Below, piece after piece: positions 7,536-17,669 of a stretch of 64,000 bases of DNA (position 1 is the stretch's first letter; every line of letters begins with the position of its first letter). The notes below the pieces were generated by a model that saw only the letters and a list, made by a program, of their open reading frames with translations, made no database searches and had not been told where the DNA came from. Source of the stretch: Actinosynnema sp042752395. Lineage in GTDB: Bacteria; Actinomycetota; Actinomycetes; Mycobacteriales; Pseudonocardiaceae. The stretch spans positions 1 to 64,000 of the forward strand of contig NZ_JBHYXZ010000008.1 of assembly GCF_042752395.1 (NCBI RefSeq). Reading direction: 5' to 3'. The translations under genes and the position numbers were made by a program.

Positions 7536-7680
7536 CGCGAGAGTCCAACGCCCACCGCGCGAGAGTCCAACGCCCACGCACCCCGAGTTCAACGCTCGAC
7601 GCACACGTCCCGGCGCTGGGCGTTGAATTCAGGTGGCGTGAACGTAGGACTCTCGCGGTGTGGGTGTCGGACTCTCGCGG
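7536..7680. repeat. Mirrored intergenic repeat, 22-bp periodic arms
   Basis: Two copies of CGCGAGAGTCCAACGCCCAC start at 7536 and 7558 (22 bp apart), followed by CGAGTTCAACGC (7584-7595). The other half shows the reverse complements in order: GCGTTGAATTC (7620-7630), then GGACTCTCGCG at 7647-7657 and again at 7669-7679, also 22 bp apart. The whole forms an imperfect palindrome of about 145 bp between the convergent comB-like and aldehyde dehydrogenase genes. It could act as a bidirectional terminator or be a non-autonomous repeat element. Confidence 0.75.
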
Positions 7681-7694
7681 TCGCGTGGACCGGA

Positions 7695-9050
7695 TCAGCG
7701 CTGGACGGACTTCACCTCGGTGAACTCGTCCAGGCCGTGCGCGCCGAACTCGCGCCCGTTGCCGGACTGGCGGTAGCCGCCGAACGGGGCGCGGGTGTTG
7801 AACGCGGCGCCGTTGATGTCCACCTGGCCCGTGCGCAGGCGCTTGGCCACGGCCAGCGCGCGCTCGGGGTCGGCGGAGAAGACGGCGCCGCCCAGGCCGT
7901 AGATGGTGGAGTTCGCGATGCGCACGGCGTCGTCCTCGTCCGCGTACGGCATGACGGACAGCACCGGCCCGAAGATCTCCTCCTGCGCGATCGCCATGTC
8001 CGGCCGCACGTCGCCGAACACGGTCGGCGCGACGTGGAAACCCCGCTCCAGCGGTCGCTCGGGGCCGCCGAGGGCGAGCTTCGCGCCCTCCTCGACGCCG
8101 CGCCGGATGTAGCCGACGACGCGGTCGCGCTGGGCCGCCGACACCGCCGGGCCGAGGCGCGTGCCGGGCAGGGAGGGGTCGGCCGGCTCGTACTTGGCCG
8201 CGGCCGCGACGGCGATCTCCACCGCCTCGTCGTGCCGGTCGGCGGGCACCAGCAGCCGGGTCCACGCGCTGCACGCCTGCCCGTTGTTCATGTACGCGTT
8301 GGCGACGCCGATCTTCACCGCGCGGGTCAGGTCGGCGTCGTCGAGCACCACGTTCGCCGACTTCCCGCCCAGCTCCAACGCCACCCGCTTGACCGTCTCG
8401 GCGGCGAGCGCGGCCACCCGCCGACCGGCCCGCGTCGAACCCGTGAACGACACCATGTCCACCATCGGGTGACTGGCCAACGCCTCGCCGACCACCGGGC
8501 CGAAGCCGTGGACCAGCGAGAACACGCCCGGCGGCACACCGGCGTCGGAGAGCACCGAGGCCAGCAGGTCGGCGGTGAGCGGGGCCAGCTCGCTCGGCTT
8601 GAGCACCACCGCGTTGCCCGCGGCCAGGGCGGGCACGACCTTCGCGACCATCTGCTGCAACGGGAAGTTCCACGGGGTGATCGCGGCGACCACGCCGACC
8701 GGCTCGCGCAGCACCAGCGAGTTGCCGATCTCCTCGCCGTCGAAGTAGCCGCCCGCCAGCACGTCCGCCACGCCCCGCGCGATGCCCACCGGGTTCGGCA
8801 CCTGCACGCGGGAGGCGAACGTGATGGGCGTGCCCATCTCCTTCGTCATGGTCGCGGCGAACTCCTCGGCCCGCGCCTCCAGCGCGTCCGCGACCGACCG
8901 CACCAGGGCGAGCCGGGTCTCCAGCGGCGTCGCCGACCACGCCGGGAACGCGGCGACCGCCCTGGTCACGGCCGCGTCCACGTCACCGGTCGTGCCGGCG
9001 CGGACGGTGCCGACGACTTCTTCGGTGGTCGGGTTGACGACCTCGATCAC
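7695..9050 (-). CDS. NAD(P)-dependent aldehyde dehydrogenase
   Basis: A 451-residue aldehyde dehydrogenase that oxidises an aldehyde to the acid. The Rossmann part contains ITPWNFPLQQM and FTGSTRAGRRV. The general-base Glu lies in LELGGKSANVV, and catalytic Cys is at about 260 in NNGQACSAWTR. The terminal PFGGYRQSGNGREFG is typical. It is slightly shorter than the usual 470-500 residues, mainly at the N-terminus. The substrate cannot be told. Two GTGTnACAC palindromes lie directly upstream. The gene follows the Rv2466c-like gene on the same strand across 68 bp and may be cotranscribed or separately controlled. Confidence 0.88.
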   Translation of the reverse strand: MIEVVNPTTEEVVGTVRAGTTGDVDAAVTRAVAAFPAWSATPLETRLALVRSVADALEARAEEFAATMTKEMGTPITFASRVQVPNPVGIARGVADVLAGGYFDGEEIGNSLVLREPVGVVAAITPWNFPLQQMVAKVVPALAAGNAVVLKPSELAPLTADLLASVLSDAGVPPGVFSLVHGFGPVVGEALASHPMVDMVSFTGSTRAGRRVAALAAETVKRVALELGGKSANVVLDDADLTRAVKIGVANAYMNNGQACSAWTRLLVPADRHDEAVEIAVAAAAKYEPADPSLPGTRLGPAVSAAQRDRVVGYIRRGVEEGAKLALGGPERPLERGFHVAPTVFGDVRPDMAIAQEEIFGPVLSVMPYADEDDAVRIANSTIYGLGGAVFSADPERALAVAKRLRTGQVDINGAAFNTRAPFGGYRQSGNGREFGAHGLDEFTEVKSVQR

Positions 9051-9068
9051 GGCGGACTCCCCGGAGAC

Positions 9069-9111
9069 GGTGTGACACCCCTGGACGAAACGTGCCCAAG
9101 AGTGTCACACC
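9069..9111 (-). promoter_or_regulatory. Paired palindromic operators upstream of the aldehyde dehydrogenase
   Basis: GTGTGACAC (9070-9078) and GTGTCACAC (9102-9110) are each near-palindromes of the form GTGTnACAC, centred 32 bp apart, about three helical turns. Together they also make a 10-bp inverted repeat (GGTGTGACAC...GTGTCACACC), so a stem-loop terminator for the upstream gene is the alternative. No regulator gene is adjacent. Confidence 0.45.
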
Positions 9112-9118
9112 GAGCGCG

Positions 9119-9742
9119 TCAGGAGAAGTCCAGGCCGCCGGTCCGCGTCCGCTTCAGCTCGAAGAAGTACGGGTAGCCGGCCAGCGCCCGCGCCCCGTCG
9201 AACACCCGCACCGCGTCCTCGCCGCGCGGGATCTTCGTCAGCACCGGCCCGAAGAACGCCACGCCGTCGATGTGGATCGTGGGCGTGCCGACGTCCTCGC
9301 CGACCGGGTCCATGCCGCGGTGGTGGCTGGCGCGCAGCTCCTCGTCGTGCTCGTCGGTGTGCGCGGCGGCGGCCAGCTCGGCGGGCAGGCCGACCTCCTC
9401 CAGCGCCAGCGCGATGGCCTTGTCGTACTCGCGGTCCTTGCCCAGGCCCTCGTTGTGGATCTTCGTGCCGAGCGCGGTGTAGAGGTCGCGCAGCACGCCG
9501 TCGCCCTTGAGCTTGGCCGCGGCGATCGCGACGCGCACCGGGCCCCAGCCCTGGTCGAGCATGGCGCGGTAGTCGGCGGGCAGGTCACGGCCCTCGTTGA
9601 GCACGGACAGGCTCATGACCCGGAAGTTCAGGTCGAGGTCGCGCTGCTTCTCCACCTCGAGGATCCACCGGGACGAGATCCACGCGAACGGGCAGATCGG
9701 GTCGAAGTAGAAGTCGACCTTCGTGCGTCCCTCTGTCGACAT
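9119..9742 (-). CDS. Mycothiol-dependent nitroreductase/DsbA-family protein (Rv2466c-like)
   Basis: A 207-residue thioredoxin-fold protein matching M. tuberculosis Rv2466c along its length (for example RWILEV, VMSLSVLNE, WGPVRVAIAAAK, SHHRGMDPVGEDVGTPTIH, GPVLTKIPRGE, YFFELKRTRT). Rv2466c uses mycothiol and reduces nitro prodrugs and oxidised thiols. Here the active-site motif reads C-P-F-A rather than the CPWC I remember, so the resolving cysteine is missing and a monothiol mechanism is implied. ATG 9742 has a good GGAGGG ribosome-binding site; the longer upstream frame has none. pepN is divergent. Confidence 0.88.
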   Translation of the reverse strand: MSTEGRTKVDFYFDPICPFAWISSRWILEVEKQRDLDLNFRVMSLSVLNEGRDLPADYRAMLDQGWGPVRVAIAAAKLKGDGVLRDLYTALGTKIHNEGLGKDREYDKAIALALEEVGLPAELAAAAHTDEHDEELRASHHRGMDPVGEDVGTPTIHIDGVAFFGPVLTKIPRGEDAVRVFDGARALAGYPYFFELKRTRTGGLDFS

Positions 9743-9962
9743 GCGGTGTCCCTCCGTGGCTGTTCGTGTGCACGGCGCGCCGGCGCCGGCGCTCCAATCG
9801 TGCACAACCGGCCGGCCCCGCGCAGTCTTCCCTCGGACGCCAGTCCACTTCCGGGGGTCCCACGTGATTGGATGCGACTGTCGTGTTCACCGACTCGACA
9901 CCCAGTCCCGTTCCGACGAGGCCGGCGCCGAGGTCCCGCGGCGTCGGCAGACGAGGTGACCA

Positions 9963-12524
<2,562 letters not shown>

Positions 12525-12539
12525 CGTTTCGCGTGCCGA

Positions 12540-12570
12540 CGTGTGGTGCACCCAATCGTGGCACCACACG
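12540..12570 (+). terminator. Terminator of pepN
   Basis: CGTGTGGTGC (12540-12549) pairs perfectly with GCACCACACG (12561-12570), an 11-nt loop between, followed by TCTTACAATTT. It ends just before the toxin-antitoxin promoter. Confidence 0.7.
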
Positions 12571-12573
12571 TCT

Positions 12574-12584
12574 TACAATTTGTA
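12574..12584 (+). promoter_or_regulatory. Palindrome/-10 element of the mazEF-like operon
   Basis: TACAATTTGTA is an 11-bp perfect palindrome whose first six bases (TACAAT) also make a good -10 hexamer 18 bp before the antitoxin ATG. Antitoxins of this type usually repress their own promoter, and a palindrome on the -10 box is the expected arrangement. The match is by eye. Confidence 0.5.
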
Positions 12585-12597
12585 GTACGCTGTTCGC

Positions 12598-12828
12598 ATG
12601 GGAACCATAACGTTCCGCCCGGACACCGAAACCGAACAGGCCTTGGCGACGTTGACGTCCGACGGCCGCAGCGCGTCGGCCGCGATCCGGGAAGCTCTGC
12701 TGCTGGCCGCCAAGGTGCGGCAGGCCGAGGAGTTGCGCGAGGAAGCGCTGGCCCTGGCCGCCGACCCGGACGACGTGGCCGAAGCACGCGCGGTCCTGGC
12801 CGACCTGGAGCCGTTGCGTGCGTGGTGA
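12598..12828 (+). CDS. Ribbon-helix-helix antitoxin (MazE-like)
   Basis: A 76-residue protein beginning MGTITFRPDTETEQALATL, a typical ribbon-helix-helix N-terminus, followed by SASAAIREALLLAA and an acidic helical tail rich in E and A that would wrap the toxin. It overlaps the next gene by 11 bp, the usual antitoxin-first order. It is predicted to bind both the MazF-like toxin and the operon promoter, where a palindrome is present. Confidence 0.8.
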   Translation: MGTITFRPDTETEQALATLTSDGRSASAAIREALLLAAKVRQAEELREEALALAADPDDVAEARAVLADLEPLRAW

Positions 12829-13129
12829 GATCTACCGCCTTCGCGCCCCCCGCAACGCCACCGGGCACGAACAGCAGGGCCGGCGCTACGCCGTTGTCGT
12901 CCAGTCGAACGCGTTGCCGTTGAGCACCTGGCTCGTCGCACCGACGTCCACTTCCGCCCGTCCGGCGTCGTTCCGCCCGGAGATCGAAGTGAACGGGCAG
13001 CCCACCCGCGTGCTCGTCGAGCAGACGACGGCCGTGGACCCCCAGCGCTTGGGCGACCTGGTGGGCAGGCTGACCCTGGACGAGTTGAACGAGGTCGACG
13101 CCGCGCTCCGCACCGTGCTCGACCTCTGA
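12818..13129 (+). CDS. MazF/PemK-family endoribonuclease toxin
   Basis: A 103-residue toxin of the MazF/PemK fold. It starts MRGEIYRLRAP, and family features include GRRYAVVVQSNAL (beta-strand with the conserved R-x2-VV), STSARPASFRPEIEV, VLVEQTTAVDPQRL and the final helix LNEVDAALRTVL. Such toxins cut single-stranded mRNA at short motifs to arrest growth. The length is normal, so the module looks complete. It lies between pepN and an XRE regulator and is absent from the mycobacterial order, so it is likely an insertion. Confidence 0.85.
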   Translation: MRGEIYRLRAPRNATGHEQQGRRYAVVVQSNALPLSTWLVAPTSTSARPASFRPEIEVNGQPTRVLVEQTTAVDPQRLGDLVGRLTLDELNEVDAALRTVLDL

Positions 13130-13174
13130 CCCGACAATCCGACAACAGGTCGACGTGCGCGACGGGGCGGGGCC

Positions 13175-14059
13175 TCAGGCTTCGTCCCGTCGCGCGTCCG
13201 GGGCCGAGCGGGTGTCGCGGTCGTAGGCGTCGGCCCACCGGGCGAACACGTCGCGCGACTGGGCGGCGGTCAGGACGAGCTGGTCCAGCCGGCGCATCTT
13301 CACCTGGTAGGCGCTGACCGCGTCCGGGTCGTCGTGGAACACGGTCGCCGCCTCGGTCTCCGCGTACGCCAGCGGCTTGATCGGCGAGGCGAACGTCAGC
13401 ACCGTCGCCGCGTGGCGCAGCGCCTCGTGCGACGGCGCGCTCATCGGCACGATCCGCGGGCTGATGCGCGCCCACCCGCACATCAGCGTCAGCCGCAGCA
13501 TCTGGTCCCGCATCACCTTCGCGTCGCCCACGACGACCCGCAACGCGGCCTCGTGGATGTAGATGACCGTCTCCGGGCCGCCCGGCCTGCGCAGCGTGTC
13601 CTGCCGGTCCATGCGCGCCTGCGTCATCTCCCGGTCGTTGGTCAACGCGTACGCGTAGTCCTCGGTCTGCGCCAGGCTCGGCACCACCAGCGGCTCGTAG
13701 GTCGCCACGGTGCGCGCCGCGTGCTCGTGCATCGACAGCGCCGTGAGCGTGTCCGGCCACGGGTCGTGCAGCCGCAGAAAGCTGCCCGTGTCCAGTTCGC
13801 TGGCCAACGCCAGGATCCGGTCCCGCGTCGGTTTGTCCGCGCCGCACCGGCCGAGCAGCGTCCCGATTTCCCACGCGCTCGTGCCGCGACTGCCGGTTTC
13901 GAGTTTCGACAACTTCCCCAACGACCACCCCAACGCCTCGGCGACGTAACCGGAGGACAGCCGCGCCCGGTGTCGGACCCGGCGCAACTCCTCTCCCAAT
14001 TCCCTGCTGCGGGCGGTGCTCAGCCGCGCAGGCGGCTTTTCTTCGGACTCCATCGACAA
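13175..14059 (-). CDS. XRE-family regulator with DUF5753 domain
   Basis: A 294-residue protein. The N-terminal HTH (about 20-75) reads ELRRVRHRARLSSGYVAEALG and then SLGKLSKLETGSRG. The rest is a DUF5753 (Scr1-type) domain, with PLVVPSLAQTEDYAYAL, RMDRQDTLRR and the terminal QLVLTAAQSRD. These regulators are very numerous in Pseudonocardiaceae and Streptomyces and usually pair with a small DUF397 protein; this copy has none. ATG 14059 or 14053 both fit. It is divergent from a second XRE gene across 207 bp rich in dyads. Confidence 0.82.
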   Translation of the reverse strand: MSMESEEKPPARLSTARSRELGEELRRVRHRARLSSGYVAEALGWSLGKLSKLETGSRGTSAWEIGTLLGRCGADKPTRDRILALASELDTGSFLRLHDPWPDTLTALSMHEHAARTVATYEPLVVPSLAQTEDYAYALTNDREMTQARMDRQDTLRRPGGPETVIYIHEAALRVVVGDAKVMRDQMLRLTLMCGWARISPRIVPMSAPSHEALRHAATVLTFASPIKPLAYAETEAATVFHDDPDAVSAYQVKMRRLDQLVLTAAQSRDVFARWADAYDRDTRSAPDARRDEA

Positions 14060-14140
14060 CCCCGTTCACACTGCGAATGAAAAGGCACGGCGAGTGGTGG
14101 GCGCTGCGCACTCCCCGCGCGCTCCACCACCCGCCGTGCA

Positions 14141-14196
14141 TGCCCGACCAGCGTGCGGACTGGCCGGTAGCTGGTGCACAACACCTTGGTCGGGCA
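14141..14196. promoter_or_regulatory. Inverted repeat between divergent XRE genes
   Basis: TGCCCGACCA (14141-14150) and TGGTCGGGCA (14187-14196) form a perfect 10-bp inverted repeat with a 36-nt spacer. The half-sites could be operators for one of the two XRE regulators reading away from this region. Confidence 0.35.
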
Positions 14197-14266
14197 CGCA
14201 ACAGCCGGTCAATACCCTTTTCGAGCGAGAGACTTGACCACCGGTCCAGCCTTAAGGTGCATTCCC

Positions 14267-15109
14267 ATGAACCGCAATACCTCGAAGGCCATCGCTTTGG
14301 GAGCGCGCCTGCGCAACGCACGAAAGGCCAACAATCTCAGCCAACGCGCACTCGCAAAGAAGATTGGCATCGTACATTCGTTGCTCTCGCGCAACGAGAA
14401 CGGCCTGCGCGTGCCGACGCGGACCGAAGTCATCCGCATCCTCGAACCCCTGCACATCTCCGAGCGGGATCGCGAAGAAATCCTCGCGATGACCGACGAC
14501 CCGAGCGGATCACCCCTCGCGGTGATCGAGTTGCCCGAGCGCCGCGTGCAGCTCGCGGCCCTCGTGGAGGTCGAGCAGATGGCCAGGGAGGTGGTGAGCT
14601 GGGCACCGCTGATCATCCCCGGCCTGCTCCAGGTCAGCTCCTACACCCGCACGATCATGGAGGCCGCGCGCATCCCCGACGAGGAGGTGGCCACCCGCGT
14701 CGCGGTCCGGATGGGGCGGCGCGACATCCTCACCCGCCGCAACCCGGTCCGCTACACCGCCCTGATCGGCGAGGCCGTGTTGAGCCAGCGGATCGGCACC
14801 CGGGAGGTCATGGCCGAGCAGTTCGACCACCTGCTGATGATGAGCGCCCACGAGAACGTCGACCTGCGGATCGTGCCCACCGCCATCGGGTGGCACCGCG
14901 GGCTCGGCGGCGCGTTCATGCTGCTGAAATGCGACGGGACCGCGTTCGCGCACCTGGAGAACCCGGTCAGCTCGGTGTTCGTCCAGGAGCCCGCCACCGT
15001 AGCCGGCTTCGAGGCGTGCGTGCCAGAGTTGCTCAAGGTCGCGATGAGCCCGGAGCAATCGTTCGAACTCATCGCGAAGGAGGTGCAACGGACGACAGGA
15101 GTCGCATGA
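14267..15109 (+). CDS. XRE-family regulator with DUF5753 domain, DUF397 partner
   Basis: A 280-residue regulator. HTH residues 11-65 include LGARLRNARKANNLSQRALAK and SLLSRNENGLRVP. The DUF5753 part contains PLIIPGLLQVSSYTRTIME, RMGRRDILTRRNPV and QFDHLLMMSAHENVDLRIVP. ATG 14267 follows AAGGTG. The stop overlaps the start of the DUF397 gene (ATGA), giving the classic two-gene cassette, comparable to BldB/WhiJ-type systems of Streptomyces. The early codons are less GC-biased than those of flanking genes. Confidence 0.85.
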   Translation: MNRNTSKAIALGARLRNARKANNLSQRALAKKIGIVHSLLSRNENGLRVPTRTEVIRILEPLHISERDREEILAMTDDPSGSPLAVIELPERRVQLAALVEVEQMAREVVSWAPLIIPGLLQVSSYTRTIMEAARIPDEEVATRVAVRMGRRDILTRRNPVRYTALIGEAVLSQRIGTREVMAEQFDHLLMMSAHENVDLRIVPTAIGWHRGLGGAFMLLKCDGTAFAHLENPVSSVFVQEPATVAGFEACVPELLKVAMSPEQSFELIAKEVQRTTGVA

Positions 15110-15270
15110 CCGTGCGGTGGAAGAAGTCCAGCAAGAGCGTCAGCGACAGCGACTGCGTCGAGGTGGCCCACCACCTCGGCGCGGTGCGCGACAGCAAGAA
15201 CCCCGACGTCGTCCTCGACGTCAGCCCGGCGCGCCTCAGGGCGTTCGTGAACGCGCTCAAGGCCCGCTGA
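15106..15270 (+). CDS. DUF397 small protein
   Basis: A 54-residue DUF397 protein. The family pattern is clear: RWKKSSKS at residues 4-11, DCVEVA at 17-22, AVRDSKNP at 26-33 and a final L-R-A-F-V-N-A helix. DUF397 proteins act together with the XRE/DUF5753 regulator encoded just upstream, probably as a modulating partner. The four-base ATGA overlap implies translational coupling and roughly equal amounts. Confidence 0.88.
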   Translation: MTVRWKKSSKSVSDSDCVEVAHHLGAVRDSKNPDVVLDVSPARLRAFVNALKAR

Positions 15271-15274
15271 CGAC

Positions 15275-15305
15275 GAAGGCCCCGGCGAGGTTCGCCGGGG
15301 CCTTC
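15275..15305. terminator. Bidirectional hairpin terminator
   Basis: A perfect 14-bp stem, GAAGGCCCCGGCGA (15275-15288) with TCGCCGGGGCCTTC (15292-15305), closed by a GGT loop. It sits between the convergent DUF397 and DUF5130 genes and can serve both. Confidence 0.8.
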
Positions 15306-15318
15306 ACGTCGTCGTGCG

Positions 15319-15804
15319 TCAGGCGGTCCTGGGCGCGTGGCCCGCCTGGTCGGTCAGCATCCGCAGGCCGCTCACCAGGCCGCCCGCGAGGTCGCCCTCC
15401 TTGAAGGAGGCGACCATGCTCATCACCGCGAGCTTCGCGCCGCGGTCGGCGATCCGGCGGTGGGACTCCTCGCCGGTCACCACCTCGACCCGGCGCTCAC
15501 CGGGCGACACCGCGACGAGCACGGCGTGCGACGGGCGCGTGGTGCTCGCGTGCAGCTCCTCGGCCCGCGCGCGGGAGTCCGCCCCCAGCTCGCCGAGGTA
15601 CACGCTGAAGTCCAGCCCGGTGGTGCGGCTGGCCAGCGTCAGCGCCTCGTCCAGGCTCGCGAGCTGCACCGGGGTGAACGGCAGGCTCGGGGCGTGCGGC
15701 TCGTACATCTTCGCGGCGGACACCCGGCCGCTGTTGGTGACGACCGTGCCGACCGGGAGGGTCGACGGGTCCACCTCCGCCTTCGTCAGCTCACCAGTTG
15801 CCAC
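15319..15804 (-). CDS. DUF5130/TPM-like protein
   Basis: A 161-residue protein of the DUF5130 family, related to TPM-domain proteins. Typical stretches are LPFTPVQLASLDEALTLASR, LDFSVYLGELG, AVLVAVSPGERRVEVVTGEE and VMSMVASFKEGDLAGGLVSG. I prefer GTG 15804, because the AGGGAGG ribosome-binding site would touch the alternative GTG at 15810. Its start region overlaps the end of the ctaJ-like gene, so the pair is cotranslated. Function unknown; the gene neighbour suggests a link with the respiratory chain. Confidence 0.75.
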   Translation of the reverse strand: MATGELTKAEVDPSTLPVGTVVTNSGRVSAAKMYEPHAPSLPFTPVQLASLDEALTLASRTTGLDFSVYLGELGADSRARAEELHASTTRPSHAVLVAVSPGERRVEVVTGEESHRRIADRGAKLAVMSMVASFKEGDLAGGLVSGLRMLTDQAGHAPRTA

Positions 15805-16036
15805 GGGCACCTCCCTTGGCGGTGCGGCCCTCGACCGGGGCCGGGACGGCCTGGTGCGCGCCGCCGGGCAGGCCCGCCGGGTTCGCGGTCCACCAGACGG
15901 GGGCGTAGTTCCACTCCTGGCCGGGCCGGTACCGCTGAATGCGGGTGGCCTTCGGCCTCAGCGTCAGTAGCGTGATCACGCCGTAGATGGCCAGCGGGAT
16001 CAGCGCGAAGACGAGCACGGTCTCCACGATGGTCAC
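15791..16036 (-). CDS. ctaJ: Small membrane protein, aa3-type cytochrome oxidase subunit CtaJ-like
   Basis: An 81-residue protein with one N-terminal membrane helix (VETVLVFALIPLAIYGVITLL, about residues 4-24) and a conserved soluble tail with RYRPGQEWNYAPVWWTANP. I recognise this pattern as CtaJ, a small accessory subunit of the actinobacterial cytochrome bcc-aa3 supercomplex. The last residues, rich in G and A, are variable. ATG 16036. It overlaps the DUF5130 gene. Confidence 0.6.
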   Translation of the reverse strand: MTIVETVLVFALIPLAIYGVITLLTLRPKATRIQRYRPGQEWNYAPVWWTANPAGLPGGAHQAVPAPVEGRTAKGGARGNW

Positions 16037-16521
16037 GGCGGCTACGGTAACCGATCGGCCTGGTCACCTCAGGGCGAGGGGCACCCGTCTCCGCACTGGT
16101 GGGGGTCGGCCCCGGCGCGCGGGGTCGTCGGACCGCCCGGAGAACTGTGAACGAGCCCCCGCGGGCGCGGTTCGGGACTACGCGGAGGGCGGCGACCGCA
16201 TCCCGGGACGCCGCCCCGGCCCGACCGGTGCACGGCTGTCCGTGATGTGGCCTCGCCACTTGGCATGTGCGTGTGTGATCCGCGTGACCCCTACCTGGGA
16301 CGACGTCACTCTCGGTACTCATCGGTGCCGAATGCACTAGCTCTCCGGCTCGATCGTCGCAGCGCGTACGCCCGGTCGGCCTTCCCCCGGACGGAGGCGA
16401 ATGGCGGCCGGTTTGGCGTCTTGTCCTGGGCCCACTCGGCTTCTAGCTTTTCACCTGTACGGGTCTTGCGCATCCGAATCCGGAGACCAATTCCCGCCCG
16501 ATGAGTCTCGGAGGACACGAC
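16037..16521. other. 485-bp intergenic region without a supported gene
   Basis: Short frames occur on both strands (for example a 90-codon minus-strand frame ending at 16306), but none has both a ribosome-binding site and recognisable sequence. The right part should hold the promoter of the SVRIT-repeat gene, and the left part that of ctaJ. I see no riboswitch consensus. Confidence 0.4.
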
Positions 16522-16839
16522 ATGTACACCCTGAACCTCGTTCTGGTCGCCGCCCTCACCCTTTCGTCGTACACCCAATCGGAGCAGAGCGTTACCACTG
16601 TTCAGCCTCCGTCGGTGCAGGCCGACTCGGTCCGCATCACCTCCGAAGACTCCGTCCGGGCCACCAACGCCGGCTCCGTTCGCATCACCGGGGCGACGGA
16701 CGGCTCCGTCCGGATCACGACCGTGGGGTCCGTGCGCATCACGTCCGGATCGGTGCGCATCACGTCCGGTTCCGTGCGCATCACGTCGGGATCCGTGCGC
16801 ATCACGGACGACGGCCCGGAGCGGGTCGTGTCGGTGTGA
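16522..16839 (+). CDS. Small putatively secreted protein built of SVRIT heptad repeats
   Basis: A 105-residue product from ATG 16522, six bases after GGAGGA. The N-terminus (MYTLNLVLVAALTLSS) is hydrophobic enough for a signal or anchor. From about residue 33 the chain consists of eight SVR(I/A)T units: first spaced irregularly, then four as exact heptads SVRITSG/SVRITDD. The pattern of alternating hydrophobic and polar residues suggests a beta-strand stack or amyloid-like fibre. The underlying 21-bp DNA repeat is near 16730-16810. I know of no family. It is convergent with the HNH nuclease gene. Confidence 0.55.
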   Translation: MYTLNLVLVAALTLSSYTQSEQSVTTVQPPSVQADSVRITSEDSVRATNAGSVRITGATDGSVRITTVGSVRITSGSVRITSGSVRITSGSVRITDDGPERVVSV

Positions 16840-16848
16840 GGGCGGGCG

Positions 16849-17514
<666 letters not shown>

Positions 17515-17653
17515 GCGACCACCTCCACCGGTTCAGCCATAGCAGACCACAGATCGACCCCAAAAATCACCTGTGATATGTGACGTGTCACGAAGCCGTG
17601 GGCGAAACCCGGGTGAACAGGCACCTATCGGTGATGGTTTTCATCACGCCGGC

Positions 17654-17669
17654 TACGCTGGGGAAGGTG
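17654..17669 (+). promoter_or_regulatory. Candidate leaderless promoter of the S9 peptidase gene
   Basis: TACGCT (17654-17659) lies seven bases before GTG 17667, the spacing expected when transcription starts on the start codon. No separate ribosome-binding site is present. The same hexamer precedes the LacI gene at 49707 with similar spacing. Confidence 0.4.

Noticed and set aside
16306..16578. 90-codon minus-strand frame with a fairly natural composition
   Set aside because: No ribosome-binding site, no recognised motif, and it overlaps the start of the SVRIT-repeat gene on the other strand.
16620..16810. CRISPR-like array
   Set aside because: The 21-bp repeats are directly adjacent without unique spacers and encode an in-frame heptapeptide repeat.
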